From contig WFQV01000033.1 in the NCBI GenBank assembly GCA_015486905.1, forward strand, positions 1 through 5,317: a DNA stretch of 5,317 nucleotides. The letters are read 5' to 3'. Positions 5,302 to 5,317 of this stretch are shown piece after piece. The notes below the pieces were generated by a model. It had not been told where the DNA came from and did no database searches. It was given only the letters and a program-made list of their open reading frames with translations. The position numbers and the translations under genes were made by a program. Positions within the stretch are counted from its first letter, which is position 1; each line of letters starts with the position of its first letter. Source of the stretch: Melioribacteraceae bacterium (GTDB lineage Bacteria; Bacteroidota; Ignavibacteria; Ignavibacteriales; Melioribacteraceae).

Positions 5302-5317
5302 ACATTTCATTAACCCC

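Larger units (their letters stand above)
4922..5317. other. Non-coding, repeat-rich region downstream of the operon
   Basis: Nearly 400 bases contain no credible gene on either strand. The longest plus-strand candidate I examined (ATG 4965 to TGA 5036, 23 residues) lacks a ribosome binding site and ends inside a repeat-like stretch. The region holds a terminator-like hairpin (4936-4954), an inverted repeat (5007-5062), a GCCTGCC-type palindrome (5098-5139), a short tandem repeat (5173-5204) and a small hairpin at the edge (5287-5301). Confidence 0.7.

Overview
The window is AT-rich bacterial DNA. It carries one compact three-gene plus-strand operon (642-4921), with a repeat-rich non-coding stretch on each side and a few codons of an upstream gene at the left edge. 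Three things point to the Bacteroidota/Chlorobi/Ignavibacteria group: a lipoprotein with fibronectin type III-like modules, a large outer-membrane beta-barrel-like protein ending in Phe, and GCCTGCC-type palindromes between genes. I lean to an Ignavibacteria-like organism from memory of similar genomes; nothing here proves the lineage.

Left flank (1-641): a 12-codon tail of an unidentified gene ends at 39. About 600 bases without a credible gene follow. They hold a composite inverted repeat (215-318) with a perfect 20-bp palindrome at its core, two small hairpins (338-352 and 391-403), and a 46-base imperfect palindrome (424-469) bracketed by an exact 10-bp direct repeat.

Operon (642-4921): the first gene encodes a 465-residue MBL/beta-CASP ribonuclease of the CPSF73/TTHA0252 type with all catalytic motifs intact. 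The second, overlapping it by 17 bases, encodes a predicted lipoprotein with two clear and one probable Fn3-like domains. The third starts with GTG one base after the second gene's stop. It encodes a 635-residue secreted protein that looks like an outer-membrane beta-barrel. The last two genes look like a functional pair (envelope lipoprotein plus barrel) of unknown role. The nuclease is probably a housekeeping RNA-processing enzyme that shares their transcript. A strong hairpin inside the start of the lipoprotein gene (2108-2131) could uncouple expression of the nuclease from the envelope pair.

Right flank (4922-5317): no credible gene. It contains a weak terminator-like hairpin, a 9-bp inverted repeat, a third GCCTGCC-type palindrome, a short GGATGG-type tandem repeat and a small hairpin at the edge. 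These repeats on both sides of the operon, and absent from its genes, are the most unusual feature at the DNA level. The lipoprotein/barrel pair is the best candidate for an undescribed protein system.
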